From assembly GCA_032718475.1 (NCBI GenBank), contig JAUCBJ010000177.1, forward strand, positions 1-36,531: a stretch of 36,531 nt of DNA. The letters run 5' to 3'. The notes under the pieces are model-generated. The model was not told where the DNA came from. It made no database searches and saw nothing but the letters and a program-made list of their open reading frames with translations. Shown one piece after another: positions 1 through 9,707 of the stretch. The DNA comes from Nemertoderma westbladi. Its lineage: Eukaryota; Xenacoelomorpha; Nemertodermatida; Nemertodermatidae. Within the stretch, counting starts at the first letter, position 1; each line of letters starts with the position of its first letter. The translations under genes and the position numbers were made by a program.

Positions 1-2
1 CT

Positions 3-2522
3 ACTACTCCTTCCCGCAGGACTCTCGAAGAGAGAATGCCACAAGAACGAATATACCAAGTAAACGATTGGGAAGTGGAGAGCAGTGAGGTGGACGAACT
101 AACTGAGGGAACACCATACTCCTCAGATAATGACGACATCTACCAACTCTTCGATGAAGAGAACACAATCGACCTACTTACAGAAAACAAAACTTGGAAA
201 AATCAGGTGAACCTATGTCAACTGATTCGCCCATCGGAACCCATTGATTACAATGACGAACTAAATGACGAGATAGAGCGCTACAACGCTAGAACTCGGG
301 ACGAACTCACCGTACGATTCTTTACTCAAGAATTGGTAGAGCCCAATTCATACGATAAGGCTCTATCGATAGAAGAAGAAAGAGCCAAGCAAATCCAGGA
401 AACAACTACACGTTTTTTAAAGGACCAAGGTAGATATGAAATCGGCCTACCATTTCGAAAACGAGACCCTAGATTTATAAATAACAGACCCTTGGCAGAG
501 AAAAGAATCGCTCAATTACATCGACGCCTTACGGCTAATGCTTCAGCTAAAGAAATGTACCAAACTCAGTTGAAGAAATTTATAACAAAGGGATACGCGG
601 AGCGAGTACCGGAAGGAACACCAGTGACTGAGAGAACGTATTACTTAACACATCATTACGTTCCCAAACCCGGTAAACCCCACGAATTACGAGTCGTATT
701 CGATGGCTCTGCTCTATATATGGGCCAATCCCTCAATTCCGAGTTGTTACCAGGACTCAACTTACTCCAATCTTTGTTGGGAATACTTTTGAGATTAAGA
801 CAATATTCCATCGCGTTCGCCTCCGATATAGAAGGAATGTTCTTACAAGTCAAGGCGCTGGATAGAGATAGAGACAGTCTGATATTTCTGTGGTGGCCTG
901 AAGGAGACCTCAACCAGAAACCGGTAGAGTACTGGATGACCATCCAGGCTTTTGGGATCATATCAAGCCCTTCCAACGCCTGCTCCGTGGTGCGAACCAC
1001 TGCGAATGACAACCGAGACGCCTTCTCCAAAGAGGTGATAGACAACATCAAACGTAATATATACATGGACGACAATTTAAGGTCCCTTCCATCAGTAGAA
1101 GAAGCCATAGATGTCGCGAAAGGAACGGTAGAGTGTTTGAAAAGAGGTGGATTTCGACTGACGAAATTCACCAGCAACTCCCATGAGTTTCTGGAAGCGA
1201 TACCGGTAGAAGACCGAGGAGCGAAAGACCAAGACTTAATAAAGGACGATCTTCCAGAAACCAAGACGCTTGGCTTGAAGTGGGACACTGAAAGAGACAT
1301 CCTGTTTTTTCAGCTCAAACAGCGAGATAATCCAGTTCGGACCAAACGGATTTGTTTAAGCATCCTGAGCACTTATTTCGACCCATTGGGATTTATTAGC
1401 CCAGTTATATTGATTGCTCGGAGTTTAGTACAACAAATGTGGCTTGAAAACCACTCATGGGACGATCCACTTAAGGGAGAACTGTTAAAGAAATGGATGA
1501 AATGGGAAGATTCTCTACCTGCCATCGAGAGCTTTATAATTTCCCGTGCATATTTTGGTCATGTTCTCCCTACTTATTCCTATCAACTCCATGTGTTTGG
1601 AGACGCCAGCGACATGGGAATAGGTATAGTGGCATATCTGCGAGTCGAAACTCCGGATGGAATCAAGGTCGCCTTGGTTACCTCTAAGGCATTGATTAAC
1701 AACAAGTTAAAGGTTCCTCGAGCGGAGTTAAAGGCGGCTTTATACGCTACAGCCATCGGCCGGAACGTAACAGAACAAATCGACTATCCACTGGAGAAAA
1801 CTGTTTATTGGACCGACGCTTTACTCGTGTTGGAGTATATAACCAATGAAGTCTGTCAGTTCAGCGTTTTTGTTACTAACAGGGTACCTATTATTCTTAG
1901 TCGCACAAAGATAGATCAATGGAGACATTGCCCTGGTACGATTAATCCAGCCGATATCGCCTCCAGGGGAGCGACTCCACAGGAACTGATAGATACTCCA
2001 GACTGGTTGGGTGGACCCGACTTCCTGAGCAAGGAAGAGGATGAATGGCCTCCTCACCTTACTACGGCGGAGATTAGACAAGCCAAGGGAGCGGAGACAG
2101 TCAAACCTAAAACCCGGGCGAGTAAATCGAAGTTATTTAAACCGACGATCGATCTATCTGTATTACATACTTCCGGGAAAGATGCTTCGGATCCACAATC
2201 CCTCAACACAAATAAGTCTGTTGTGGAAATTAGAGATAGAGATTGGAAATCTGGAATACCAGACGTCTCGCAAGGAATCTCACCCATGCTGCAGAGAGCA
2301 ATGCATCACTACAGTTCCTGGAATCGGCTCTGTAAAGCCGTCACGTATTTAAGGAGATGTTTTCATCATCACTACTCCAGGACGAAGACCATTAGTGATA
2401 CCGCTCCATTGACATCTGCGCAAGTTCATGTTATTAAAAATTTACCCAAATATAAAACATCCGACCGGTTTCTAAAGGAGAAAATTAGTCACCAGGAGCA
2501 TGAAGAAACATCGCTTCTCTAG
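3..2522 (+). CDS. BEL/Pao retrotransposon pol, RT and RNase H part (partial)
   Basis: This is the reverse transcriptase and RNase H part of a BEL/Pao LTR-retrotransposon polyprotein. The frame has no stop up to the left edge, so the Met at 36 is internal and gag and protease should lie outside the window. Numbering from that Met: the RT core starts near residue 208 (YVPKPGK), with catalytic D264 (SDIEG) and the box Y343-M-D-D. Peptidase_A17-type sequence of Pao pol follows. The RNase H-like domain has D523 (FGDAS), E564 (RAELK), D594 (YWTDA) and D640 (NPADIASRG), so both catalytic sets are present. The frame stops at 2522, before the integrase, which continues in the +1 frame. Family is certain. 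Whether the copy is alive is not, because of the frame change. Confidence 0.93.
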   Translation, partial: TTPSRRTLEERMPQERIYQVNDWEVESSEVDELTEGTPYSSDNDDIYQLFDEENTIDLLTENKTWKNQVNLCQLIRPSEPIDYNDELNDEIERYNARTRDELTVRFFTQELVEPNSYDKALSIEEERAKQIQETTTRFLKDQGRYEIGLPFRKRDPRFINNRPLAEKRIAQLHRRLTANASAKEMYQTQLKKFITKGYAERVPEGTPVTERTYYLTHHYVPKPGKPHELRVVFDGSALYMGQSLNSELLPGLNLLQSLLGILLRLRQYSIAFASDIEGMFLQVKALDRDRDSLIFLWWPEGDLNQKPVEYWMTIQAFGIISSPSNACSVVRTTANDNRDAFSKEVIDNIKRNIYMDDNLRSLPSVEEAIDVAKGTVECLKRGGFRLTKFTSNSHEFLEAIPVEDRGAKDQDLIKDDLPETKTLGLKWDTERDILFFQLKQRDNPVRTKRICLSILSTYFDPLGFISPVILIARSLVQQMWLENHSWDDPLKGELLKKWMKWEDSLPAIESFIISRAYFGHVLPTYSYQLHVFGDASDMGIGIVAYLRVETPDGIKVALVTSKALINNKLKVPRAELKAALYATAIGRNVTEQIDYPLEKTVYWTDALLVLEYITNEVCQFSVFVTNRVPIILSRTKIDQWRHCPGTINPADIASRGATPQELIDTPDWLGGPDFLSKEEDEWPPHLTTAEIRQAKGAETVKPKTRASKSKLFKPTIDLSVLHTSGKDASDPQSLNTNKSVVEIRDRDWKSGIPDVSQGISPMLQRAMHHYSSWNRLCKAVTYLRRCFHHHYSRTKTISDTAPLTSAQVHVIKNLPKYKTSDRFLKEKISHQEHEETSLL

Positions 2523-3858
2523 CACAATGATAGATGGGTTAATACGTGTTGGAGGAAGGCTCACCAATGCGCCATTATCCTTTGACACTAAATTCCCCAT
2601 ACTCATTAGAAATCTTGAAGTACAAATCAAGATGATTGTAGATGTTCACAGCAAACTTTATCATGCTGGTAGAGAACGAGTTCTTAGCGAAATCCGAACT
2701 CGCTATTATTTTTATAAACCCCGTAGAGCTCTGAACCAAGTTCTTAGGAACTGCATACCCTGTAGGAAAGCATTCAGTAGGCCTTTAACACAGCGAGAGG
2801 CAGAATTACCTAGGGAACGAGTAAGCTTCTATGAACCACCTTTTACTAATACTGGTGTAGATTTATTTGGCCCTATTGAAGTATATCGTGCTAGGACTAT
2901 AGTCAAGAGATGGTGTGTCATCTTCGTATGCATGACTTGTAGAGCCATTCATCTCGATATGGTGAACGATCTGTCTACCAACAGCTTCGTCTTAAGTTTA
3001 CGCCGACAGATCGCTCGCTTCGGGACGAGTAATACCATGAGATCGGATAAGGGAACGAACTTCATTGGTGCCAACAACGAAATACAGGCTTACGTGAAGG
3101 ACTGGAACCAAAGACAGGTGGACGATCAGCTAAGGATAACAGCGTCTAGCTGGACCTTCAACGCCGCCGACGCCCCTTGGTGGGGAGGAAGTTGGGAGAG
3201 ATTAATTAGAAGTGTCAAGACCGCATTTCACTTTATAGTGCCATGCCGCGCGTATCTCACCGACGAACTTTTGCGGACGTTAATGGAGGAAATAGCTGCC
3301 TATCTCAACGAGAGACCGCTTATGCCAGTCTCATCGAGTCCCGATTCCCTGGAAGCGCTAACACCCGCGCACTTCCTACTGAAGAAACCTGTAGCCATGC
3401 TCCCACGATCGGAGATTGCCGACGGAGACGAATACTGCCGTCAAACTTGGCAACTTATGCAGTTGCTATCCCGTCGTTTCGCTGACCATTTCGAGAAACA
3501 TTATCTGCCCACGCTACAACTTCGAACTAAGTGGTTTGCGCAGCAAGAAAACGTCAGCGCCGGAGATATGGTGCTTATTGTAGATCCAGACCTCCCACGT
3601 AAACGGTGGCAGACAGGTCGTATCATCGAGACTCACATCTCGGATGATGGTTTAGTGCGCTCGGTAGAACTCGTCGTCATGCGGCGTAACTTCAAGAAGC
3701 CAGGTATAATCTTTGAGACGCAACAACTCAACCGCCCAGTTGGTCGTTTATGTTTACTGGAAAGAGACAGAGAACTCTCCGGAAACTATGGAAGGCAAGA
3801 CACTCTTCCCACGACCACCTCCCTAATTCCTCAAACATCTAGGGACTCCCCAACGTGA
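2476..3858 (+). CDS. BEL/Pao pol, integrase and DUF5641 part (+1 frame)
   Basis: This is the integrase half of the same pol. The frame is open from 2476 and its first Met is at 2500, so it overlaps the RT/RNase H frame by 47 nt. Numbering from the Met at 2500: a conserved BEL linker (GLIRVGGRL) comes first, then the zinc-binding HHCC motif H50, H55, C85, C88. The integrase core has D121 (GVDLFGP), D183 (RSDKGTNF) and E233 (GGSWERL). A C-terminal DUF5641 region (RTKWFAQQENVSAGDMVLI) starts near residue 343. All catalytic positions are intact. BEL pol is normally one reading frame, so the break is either a 1-2 nt indel in a recently dead copy, an assembly error, or recoding. The stop at 3856-3858 lies 15 nt before a TGT that could open the 3' LTR. 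Confidence 0.92.
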   Translation, partial: RRKLVTRSMKKHRFSSTMIDGLIRVGGRLTNAPLSFDTKFPILIRNLEVQIKMIVDVHSKLYHAGRERVLSEIRTRYYFYKPRRALNQVLRNCIPCRKAFSRPLTQREAELPRERVSFYEPPFTNTGVDLFGPIEVYRARTIVKRWCVIFVCMTCRAIHLDMVNDLSTNSFVLSLRRQIARFGTSNTMRSDKGTNFIGANNEIQAYVKDWNQRQVDDQLRITASSWTFNAADAPWWGGSWERLIRSVKTAFHFIVPCRAYLTDELLRTLMEEIAAYLNERPLMPVSSSPDSLEALTPAHFLLKKPVAMLPRSEIADGDEYCRQTWQLMQLLSRRFADHFEKHYLPTLQLRTKWFAQQENVSAGDMVLIVDPDLPRKRWQTGRIIETHISDDGLVRSVELVVMRRNFKKPGIIFETQQLNRPVGRLCLLERDRELSGNYGRQDTLPTTTSLIPQTSRDSPT

Positions 3859-3873
3859 TACGTCTGGAGTGGG

Positions 3874-4160
3874 TGTATGACTATATTATTTTATCTATTT
3901 TATTATATTTTATATGTGAACATTATTATGTACTTTATTATAATCGTTTTTATTCAATTTTATTTAGTAGAAGGTTATTTTAGATTATTTGGTAGATTAG
4001 TGCAATATATTAGTGTTTATTACGTAATTACATATATATAATATATATTTAGTGTGACGGCGAGAAATAATTTTTCTCTTTCCTTACTGTCCGTATCATA
4101 TTATAAATACGTGACTACAGTAAGATGAAATGTCCGTACTTATTAAAGTACAATAAAGCC
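3874..4160 (+). repeat. Putative start of the BEL 3' LTR
   Basis: Fifteen nt after the integrase stop, a purine-rich stretch (tggagtggg) is followed by TGTATGACT. This is the usual arrangement of a polypurine tract and a BEL LTR beginning TGT. An alternating TA stretch near 4031-4048 could be the U3 TATA element, and AATAAA at 4152-4157 could be the polyadenylation signal. The other LTR lies outside the window, so the right boundary cannot be set. The end given here is simply just past the poly(A) signal. Confidence 0.45.
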
Positions 4161-4370
4161 ACTACTATATTTAAGTATTATTGGTAGGCAGAGTATTAGG
4201 AATGCAAAGTTCAGATCATCGTGTCTCGGCTAAACCAAGCTCTGGGTAGACCTTGGAAACGACTTGCCTCTTCACACTGACATTGCTTCGTGCGATATTG
4301 CTCTTCTACCTTATATTAAATAATACATATAGTAGCGTGATGTCCATATAACAGTAGCGTAAAACGCAAA

Positions 4371-4666
4371 TAAATCTGTTAAACCTTTTGACCATCTGTA
4401 ATTCTAGTCGATTAAGATATCGCGGCACCCACCGATATACTTGAAAGACAAATTCTAGAATCAGTGGTTAACGTCCCCAGACAAGTTCTGGAATAAATTG
4501 GTGCCCATCTTGAATATTAATTTAATATTTATTAAAATCTGTAAAATTCAGATCCTTTAAAATTTCTAGTCAATTAAGATATCGCAGCACTTACCGATAC
4601 TCTTAAAAGACAATTTTATAGAATTAGGGATCCTCAGTCCCCAGACATGCTCTGGAATAAAAAATT
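4371..4666. repeat. Imperfect 130-bp direct duplication with a hairpin and AATAAA
   Basis: Two diverged copies lie at about 4371-4500 and 4536-4666, offset by about 165 bp. Both carry a gattaagatatcgc-like core, then a CCAGA...TCTGG hairpin followed directly by AATAAA. The rest of 3859-5479 is AT-rich and shows no ORF. The copies could be a duplicated LTR or UTR segment, or a small non-autonomous element. No function is assigned. Confidence 0.6.
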
Positions 4667-5070
4667 GTGTCAATTTTAACATCAAATAATAAAATTCACG
4701 GGAAGAAATTTAAATTCATATTTTAAATGAATTTCATAAATTGTCGTTTTGTGCAATTTATAACATTCCCAAAATTCCATTAATTAATAGATCATGGGAG
4801 CGGAGATTCATCCTATTGAGTGTATTAGAGTGCGAGAATCTCCAACATATAGTCAATAGCCGATAAAATTAATAAAATCATGCATAAAGAGGATATTGAC
4901 AATTAAAGAATTACTATTAAATAGCATCCCAGATCTGTATGCATGAGAATTACCCTAATTCTACCGCTAGCATTCTATAATGTCACCATAGCAACACCCA
5001 CGCTAGAATTAGAAGCAAGTTAAAAGAACAATAGAAAGCTTGTCCCATTGCATAGCATAGAGAATACATA

Positions 5071-5106
5071 GCACACTGTTAGTATCCAAGGATACACAGT
5101 AATAAT
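5071..5106. other. Short stem-loop
   Basis: GTATCC-AA-GGATAC is nested inside ACTGT...ACAGT, which gives a compact hairpin. It lies in the non-coding stretch upstream of the unknown two-ORF unit. Role unknown. Confidence 0.35.
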
Positions 5107-5296
5107 GTGACATTCTGGAAGGCACTGACTAACGGACAAATGGCCTGTATGTGTACAATTGGTGACAGTTGTGTGGAATTTATGCGTTTATAGGTGAATG
5201 TTACTGCTAAAGTATGTTTACAGTAGCTAGTCGCAATTGTAAAAGTAGCCCAACTCTCCTATAGAAAGAACCTAAGTGGATCCAAGCCTTTGGGAC

Positions 5297-5400
5297 GGAC
5301 AGTGGAGTGACTTGTGCCGGTTATCGTTGTCGTGCTGTTGCTACATGTTGGCGTAAACACCGCGACGACGGTACATCGGCGCTGAGAATCCCACTGTCCG
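5297..5400 (+). other. GC-rich stem-loop leader upstream of the unknown ORF pair
   Basis: A 10-bp perfect stem is closed by CGGACAGTGG (5296-5305) and CCACTGTCCG (5391-5400). Inside it, GCCG pairs with CGGC and a TCGTTGTCG stretch partly pairs with CGCGACGA. The region is much richer in GC than the flanking DNA and ends about 80 nt before the ATG of the 1137-codon ORF. A structured leader of this kind suits an RNA with a packaging or translation element, but that is inference. Confidence 0.4.
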
Positions 5401-5479
5401 GGGGCAAAGAGAAGTAGGCAGCGACGCCCGCTCGCCTAAATATAAACTCATTTGATATTAATAAACTCAGATAGCAGAT

Positions 5480-8400
5480 ATGACGGAGTTGATAGAAGAT
5501 GATCTTGGTATTAGGGAGCGATATACTCTACCTTTGCAAGCATTTGTGGATAGCTTAATACGCGGTGAAGCCGATCCAACCATTACGGAGGACGATGGTC
5601 GTTATATCGAACCGCCGATGTCCCAAGAGCAACTTGCGCGTGAATTGGATTATCGAAAATTCACCGCTCGCTATACGAATCGTAATGGTACGTATATGGA
5701 CTTCTTAACTACCGGCCATCCTATCGATTTACATGACACGGACGATGTAGATACAGAGAGGGAAATGGTTCTATTTAAATATCATACCCAGTGGAGTCGT
5801 AACGATAAACTGAGAATAGATCACGAAAATTCTATTCGTAATAGACTGGAAAGAGAAAACGTTGAAGAACCGGATAAACGCATCGACTTCAACGAATACC
5901 TAGAATTTTTGAGAGAAACCTATCTCAACATCGCCAGTCAGCAGAACCTAGAGACTCGATATCCTCAAGGTATACATCATGACCCTGTGGTAGAACTCAA
6001 ACGGCTCTATTTCACGATGATGTATCTTACCGCCGATCATCCACTACCTGTTATCCCGGATAGTTTTGAACAAATGGAGGAATATTGCAAAACTGGAGAA
6101 CGATCACCCGCGTTTCCTCTGCAGGACGTACGTCTTTGGTATTATTGTGACGAATGCCCTAGACCCAACCAACAAACTGAAAGACATAAACATCCGCGGA
6201 GACGTTGCGCTAAACACAGTTTTACGCGTTACACTTACGGGAGTTTCGAGCGAAACCTGTTCGACGTACCACCTACGATCGCTCGTCTTAAACGATCACT
6301 GAATAAACCCATGATCAGAGTTCCGGAATACTCGGTCAGGCCTCCTCATTCCCTAGTGAGACCTCAAACTCTTGATCCTAACAGTATCACTGATCCTCCC
6401 GAACTATATTCCCTGTTCAAAGACTTAGTGTTACCCGAACAATTAATCGGTGGTGTTCCGGTAGTGGGTTCGTTAGACATTCGCCCATCCTACTTAGCTG
6501 GATTGGGACGCGGGCAGCTAATATCGCCCTTTGATCCTTACAATCGTCCAGGATTAAACCCGATGCAACCTGCCACGGAAGTCGAGGAGAGCGTTATAAG
6601 AAACGCTTTAGACGCTATTCGACAGAAGATCGGAAAGGGAACACAAGATTGTTTAGAGAAACGTAAATTACAACAACAAGTCCAATCGGTGAAGGAGTTA
6701 GCCTTGCCACAGTTCGATAGAGAAATCCAAAACCTCGAGGAAGACATCGAGCTTGGACGCACGTATTCTCTACAAGAATTTTTAGATGAACGCTTACAGA
6801 GACAAGCGGAAGAAAATCTACTCGAGGAGAAACACACGAAACTGGAAGAGAGAGAAGAAGCCGCTTTAGCCCAACCTGAAGCTCAAATCCTTATGACGGA
6901 CCTCTACTCTCAAACCATTCGTCATCCCTCGATGATTCCATATTTCGGAGACAAACTCTTCGCGACGATACAACCTCAACCGGTTGATATCAGTACAGGA
7001 TCGCAAAATCTTATCGCTGACGCCCCTATGTTACAGCGTCCGCCGATAGAGGCCGCTCGTGTTGACGGTATACTCGTTGAACCTCCGGACAATCGAGCGG
7101 ATCTTGTCCGTCGTATGGTACACGATGTCAACATACGCGCTAGACCTTTACAGAACTCGTTTTATGGGATTAAAGACCACCCTTATTACGTTAATCTGAC
7201 TCAATATTATATGGTAAAACCAGAAGACCCGACGCATAATTTAAAGTTTCTACCACTAATAAATCCTCTAGACATTGTCGAACTCGAACAATTGCAGAAA
7301 CATCTGGATCAGTTAGTAAAAGTAAACTCATTTAGAAAACCATATAACATTTCTAGAATCGAGAAAGATATAGAACCCCCTTATAATCTCGATGGATTTA
7401 TTAAAACTCGATTAGTCCATTGGAATCTAGATGTATTATTTGAAGAAGAGAAAATACAAAGATATGGAAATGTGGAGACGTATACCACTCGGCACATGAA
7501 GTATAGTGATCTCCCTGACGCTAACCAATGCACCACCTTGTGGCATCCAGTAGGGATGACCCTAGAGAACGCCACCAAGGAGTGGAATGAAACTCTTAAT
7601 GTTATTGAGATGTATGGAGTTGTCACCTACGATAATGAAGGTAGCGTTCCGGTCGGAGAACTAGGAACTACGCGCATGATCCACATACGCGGATTAGCTG
7701 GTTCTACCCACGTGTTTACTCGAGCGTGTTCCGACGTGATTGATTATTCCTTTGAAACTCTCACCGAAACACAAAGGAATCTCCGACATGGACAATTCGA
7801 ACTCGCGCAGCGTTACGTCATTGACACCGAACGCAAACCGGCCATGGGTATCGATGGATCGATGTTACCCCAGCCCGTACTCGAGATGTTGTTCAACGAA
7901 AGAATCCTTAAAATCGGCTCAGCTGTTTATGGAGATCTCCAAAACGACTTTCGGAATATGGAGAACATTCCATACCCTTTCGTTGATACTCAGCTGATTG
8001 CTCCCTGGGCAGAAGGTCGAGGTTTCTTCCGCACCATGTATGCTAATACGTCTAGCAACATTACAAAGGTGCAACGAACTTCCATCGGACATCTTGCCTT
8101 TCAGGAATACGGATGGAATTTCAAAGTCGGAAATCCCATTAACTATCAACAAGTATACGGAGACCATTATTCTCGATTATACTTTGATGGACCATTGACC
8201 GCACCTGGCGCCGTGTATAGCTTCATGAGTGTTCCACTCCGTCCCTCCTTAGCTATATACACGATCTTTGAAAACACCGCACTTGCCGGTTGGCTAGCCG
8301 ATGTGTGCAGTCGTACTATACGCGCCCATCCATTAATACTTGGGACCAAACTCGCTAAGCTAGATGAACATAATAAATTCATCCGCTTTGAATGTTTCCG

Positions 8401-8893
8401 GCGATTTTTAACCCCGTTCCGCAACGTGGATAGCCAATTTAAAGACCGCGCTTTGACCAAGCTCAGCCTAAGAAACTCAGCTGCAGAGAAGTTGGATAGC
8501 GCTGGATTCGCCATTTTCCAAGAGATTTGTATATCGAACTTGCACTCCTCTGTTATACAAAGACCTCGAATCCCCACAGGTTATTCTGTCGTGGAAATTC
8601 AGACAATAGGTCCACCTGAAGAGACAGACACGCCCACCTCAGCTATGCACTTGGAAGACGAACCAATATGTCTAGAATCTGAGGAGATTCAACCTATCGC
8701 GCCCCGGAACAGCGACAACGATTACATCATAGAATGGTATCAAGGTCCACAGTGTCTCACTGCGTACGATTATCGGCATGCCAACTATGTTTCTAGGCAA
8801 CGTTGTCGGTTATATGGACACAAACGTCCGCTGTTCCTATTTCCAAGAACAACCGACTATGGAACTTTATTGCGCATATTGCAGACTCAATAA
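5480..8893 (+). CDS. Unrecognised 1137-aa protein, Gag-like in layout
   Basis: I do not recognise this protein. An in-frame TAA at 5462-5464 precedes the ATG at 5480, so this Met is the start unless an exon is spliced in. Visible features: a Cys/His cluster C223, C226, H236, H238, C243, H246 that could bind zinc; a highly charged, probably coiled-coil stretch at about 385-466; long mixed regions rich in Tyr, Pro and Arg; and an acidic stretch before the C-terminus. There is no signal peptide, no clear membrane segment, and no polymerase, protease, helicase or integrase motif. The 3.4-kb frame is intact in AT-rich DNA and less AT-rich than its flanks, which argues for recent coding. Its last 35 to 160 nt overlap the next ORF in the +1 frame. 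Size and position before a zinc-knuckle ORF suggest a structural (matrix/capsid) protein of a retroelement or virus-derived element. A domesticated host gene is the alternative. Confidence 0.7.
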   Translation: MTELIEDDLGIRERYTLPLQAFVDSLIRGEADPTITEDDGRYIEPPMSQEQLARELDYRKFTARYTNRNGTYMDFLTTGHPIDLHDTDDVDTEREMVLFKYHTQWSRNDKLRIDHENSIRNRLERENVEEPDKRIDFNEYLEFLRETYLNIASQQNLETRYPQGIHHDPVVELKRLYFTMMYLTADHPLPVIPDSFEQMEEYCKTGERSPAFPLQDVRLWYYCDECPRPNQQTERHKHPRRRCAKHSFTRYTYGSFERNLFDVPPTIARLKRSLNKPMIRVPEYSVRPPHSLVRPQTLDPNSITDPPELYSLFKDLVLPEQLIGGVPVVGSLDIRPSYLAGLGRGQLISPFDPYNRPGLNPMQPATEVEESVIRNALDAIRQKIGKGTQDCLEKRKLQQQVQSVKELALPQFDREIQNLEEDIELGRTYSLQEFLDERLQRQAEENLLEEKHTKLEEREEAALAQPEAQILMTDLYSQTIRHPSMIPYFGDKLFATIQPQPVDISTGSQNLIADAPMLQRPPIEAARVDGILVEPPDNRADLVRRMVHDVNIRARPLQNSFYGIKDHPYYVNLTQYYMVKPEDPTHNLKFLPLINPLDIVELEQLQKHLDQLVKVNSFRKPYNISRIEKDIEPPYNLDGFIKTRLVHWNLDVLFEEEKIQRYGNVETYTTRHMKYSDLPDANQCTTLWHPVGMTLENATKEWNETLNVIEMYGVVTYDNEGSVPVGELGTTRMIHIRGLAGSTHVFTRACSDVIDYSFETLTETQRNLRHGQFELAQRYVIDTERKPAMGIDGSMLPQPVLEMLFNERILKIGSAVYGDLQNDFRNMENIPYPFVDTQLIAPWAEGRGFFRTMYANTSSNITKVQRTSIGHLAFQEYGWNFKVGNPINYQQVYGDHYSRLYFDGPLTAPGAVYSFMSVPLRPSLAIYTIFENTALAGWLADVCSRTIRAHPLILGTKLAKLDEHNKFIRFECFRRFLTPFRNVDSQFKDRALTKLSLRNSAAEKLDSAGFAIFQEICISNLHSSVIQRPRIPTGYSVVEIQTIGPPEETDTPTSAMHLEDEPICLESEEIQPIAPRNSDNDYIIEWYQGPQCLTAYDYRHANYVSRQRCRLYGHKRPLFLFPRTTDYGTLLRILQTQ

Positions 8894-9707
8894 CTTGCAT
8901 ATTTTTGCGGTTTGCCCTCAATTTATGACTCAATGTCACCATTGTCAACTAAAGGGACACGCCAGTTTCGATTGCCCTTTTAATCACGATTTGGAAAGCG
9001 TAGATGAAATGATCACACTACGTTACATCAGAGCTTGGGAAGCGAACGCTGATTTACATTGTGATTCGCGCCATCGCTATTATCCCGGACGCGCTTACGA
9101 AGGAGTTTATGCGTTCCATCCTTATCTATTCGCTTCGGTCGAACAGAAATCACGCATATCGAGTTACGAGCTACTGAAGCGCGTCGGAGAATGTATTTCA
9201 ACCAAATTCGTACGCAAATTTCTCAGGAGTGTTAATCCTAGCGACCTTCATTCCTATAACTTAATCAATTATATCCGTCAGGATCCGGACTATGGAGACT
9301 TATTTGTTAACTCACACCCCGAGTTACAGGAAGTATATCGATGGCCTTACGAATACCGAGCCCGCGAACGCGAGTTGGGAAGAACCATTAAACCCCGGAG
9401 GTTTCTAACTGCCTATGGTCCACCCACGGCCCTCGTTCAGACCACTTGTAAAGGACCCGTAAGAGCGGCTGTCTTAAAACGAGCTCTCAAAGCCGTTAGA
9501 CCCCTCTCCCCCGACGTTGATGTCAATCAACCCGGTACTTCGACTGGCGGATACACCGACCATAATCCTACACCCTCTGATGCAATCATATTGCACCCTT
9601 CACCCAGGAGTTATAGCCCTCCTTGTAAAGTGGCTCGCCCCAAAGAGAAAAGGACTCTGGCTAGCTTTAAAAAACTGCGTAAACGCCGTCCACGCAAGAA
9701 AGACTAA
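8778..9707 (+). CDS. Unrecognised basic zinc-knuckle protein, nucleocapsid-like
   Basis: This ORF lies in the +1 frame relative to the 1137-codon ORF and is open from 8733, so the two overlap by up to 161 nt. Counting from the Met at 8778, there are two zinc-knuckle-like motifs: C32-x2-C35-x5-H41-x4-C46, and a canonical CCHC at C53-x2-C56-x4-H61-x4-C66. The protein ends in a strongly basic tail (FKKLRKRRPRKKD). This looks like a nucleic-acid-binding, nucleocapsid-type domain. The start is undecided. A Met at 8859, with A at -3 and G at +4, lies just before the first knuckle and 32 nt before the upstream stop, so reinitiation is possible. A +1 ribosomal frameshift between 8733 and 8893 would instead make one fusion of about 1,400 residues. 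No protease or RT follows in any frame. Confidence 0.68.
   Translation: MPTMFLGNVVGYMDTNVRCSYFQEQPTMELYCAYCRLNNLHIFAVCPQFMTQCHHCQLKGHASFDCPFNHDLESVDEMITLRYIRAWEANADLHCDSRHRYYPGRAYEGVYAFHPYLFASVEQKSRISSYELLKRVGECISTKFVRKFLRSVNPSDLHSYNLINYIRQDPDYGDLFVNSHPELQEVYRWPYEYRARERELGRTIKPRRFLTAYGPPTALVQTTCKGPVRAAVLKRALKAVRPLSPDVDVNQPGTSTGGYTDHNPTPSDAIILHPSPRSYSPPCKVARPKEKRTLASFKKLRKRRPRKKD

Noticed and set aside
656-1300. 214-codon minus-strand ORF
   Set aside because: It lies entirely inside the BEL RT coding region on the opposite strand and has no family features. It is a shadow of the real frame.
5480-8893. Envelope protein of an LTR element
   Set aside because: Position after pol would fit, but there is no signal peptide or transmembrane segment, and the next ORF is a zinc-knuckle protein.
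5480-9707. Reading the unknown ORF pair as the gag of the BEL element at the left edge
   Set aside because: BEL gag precedes pol in one frame, while this pair lies 1.6 kb after the integrase and after a likely 3' LTR. No DUF1759-like or protease sequence was seen. A tandem second copy cannot be fully excluded, but nothing in the sequence supports it.
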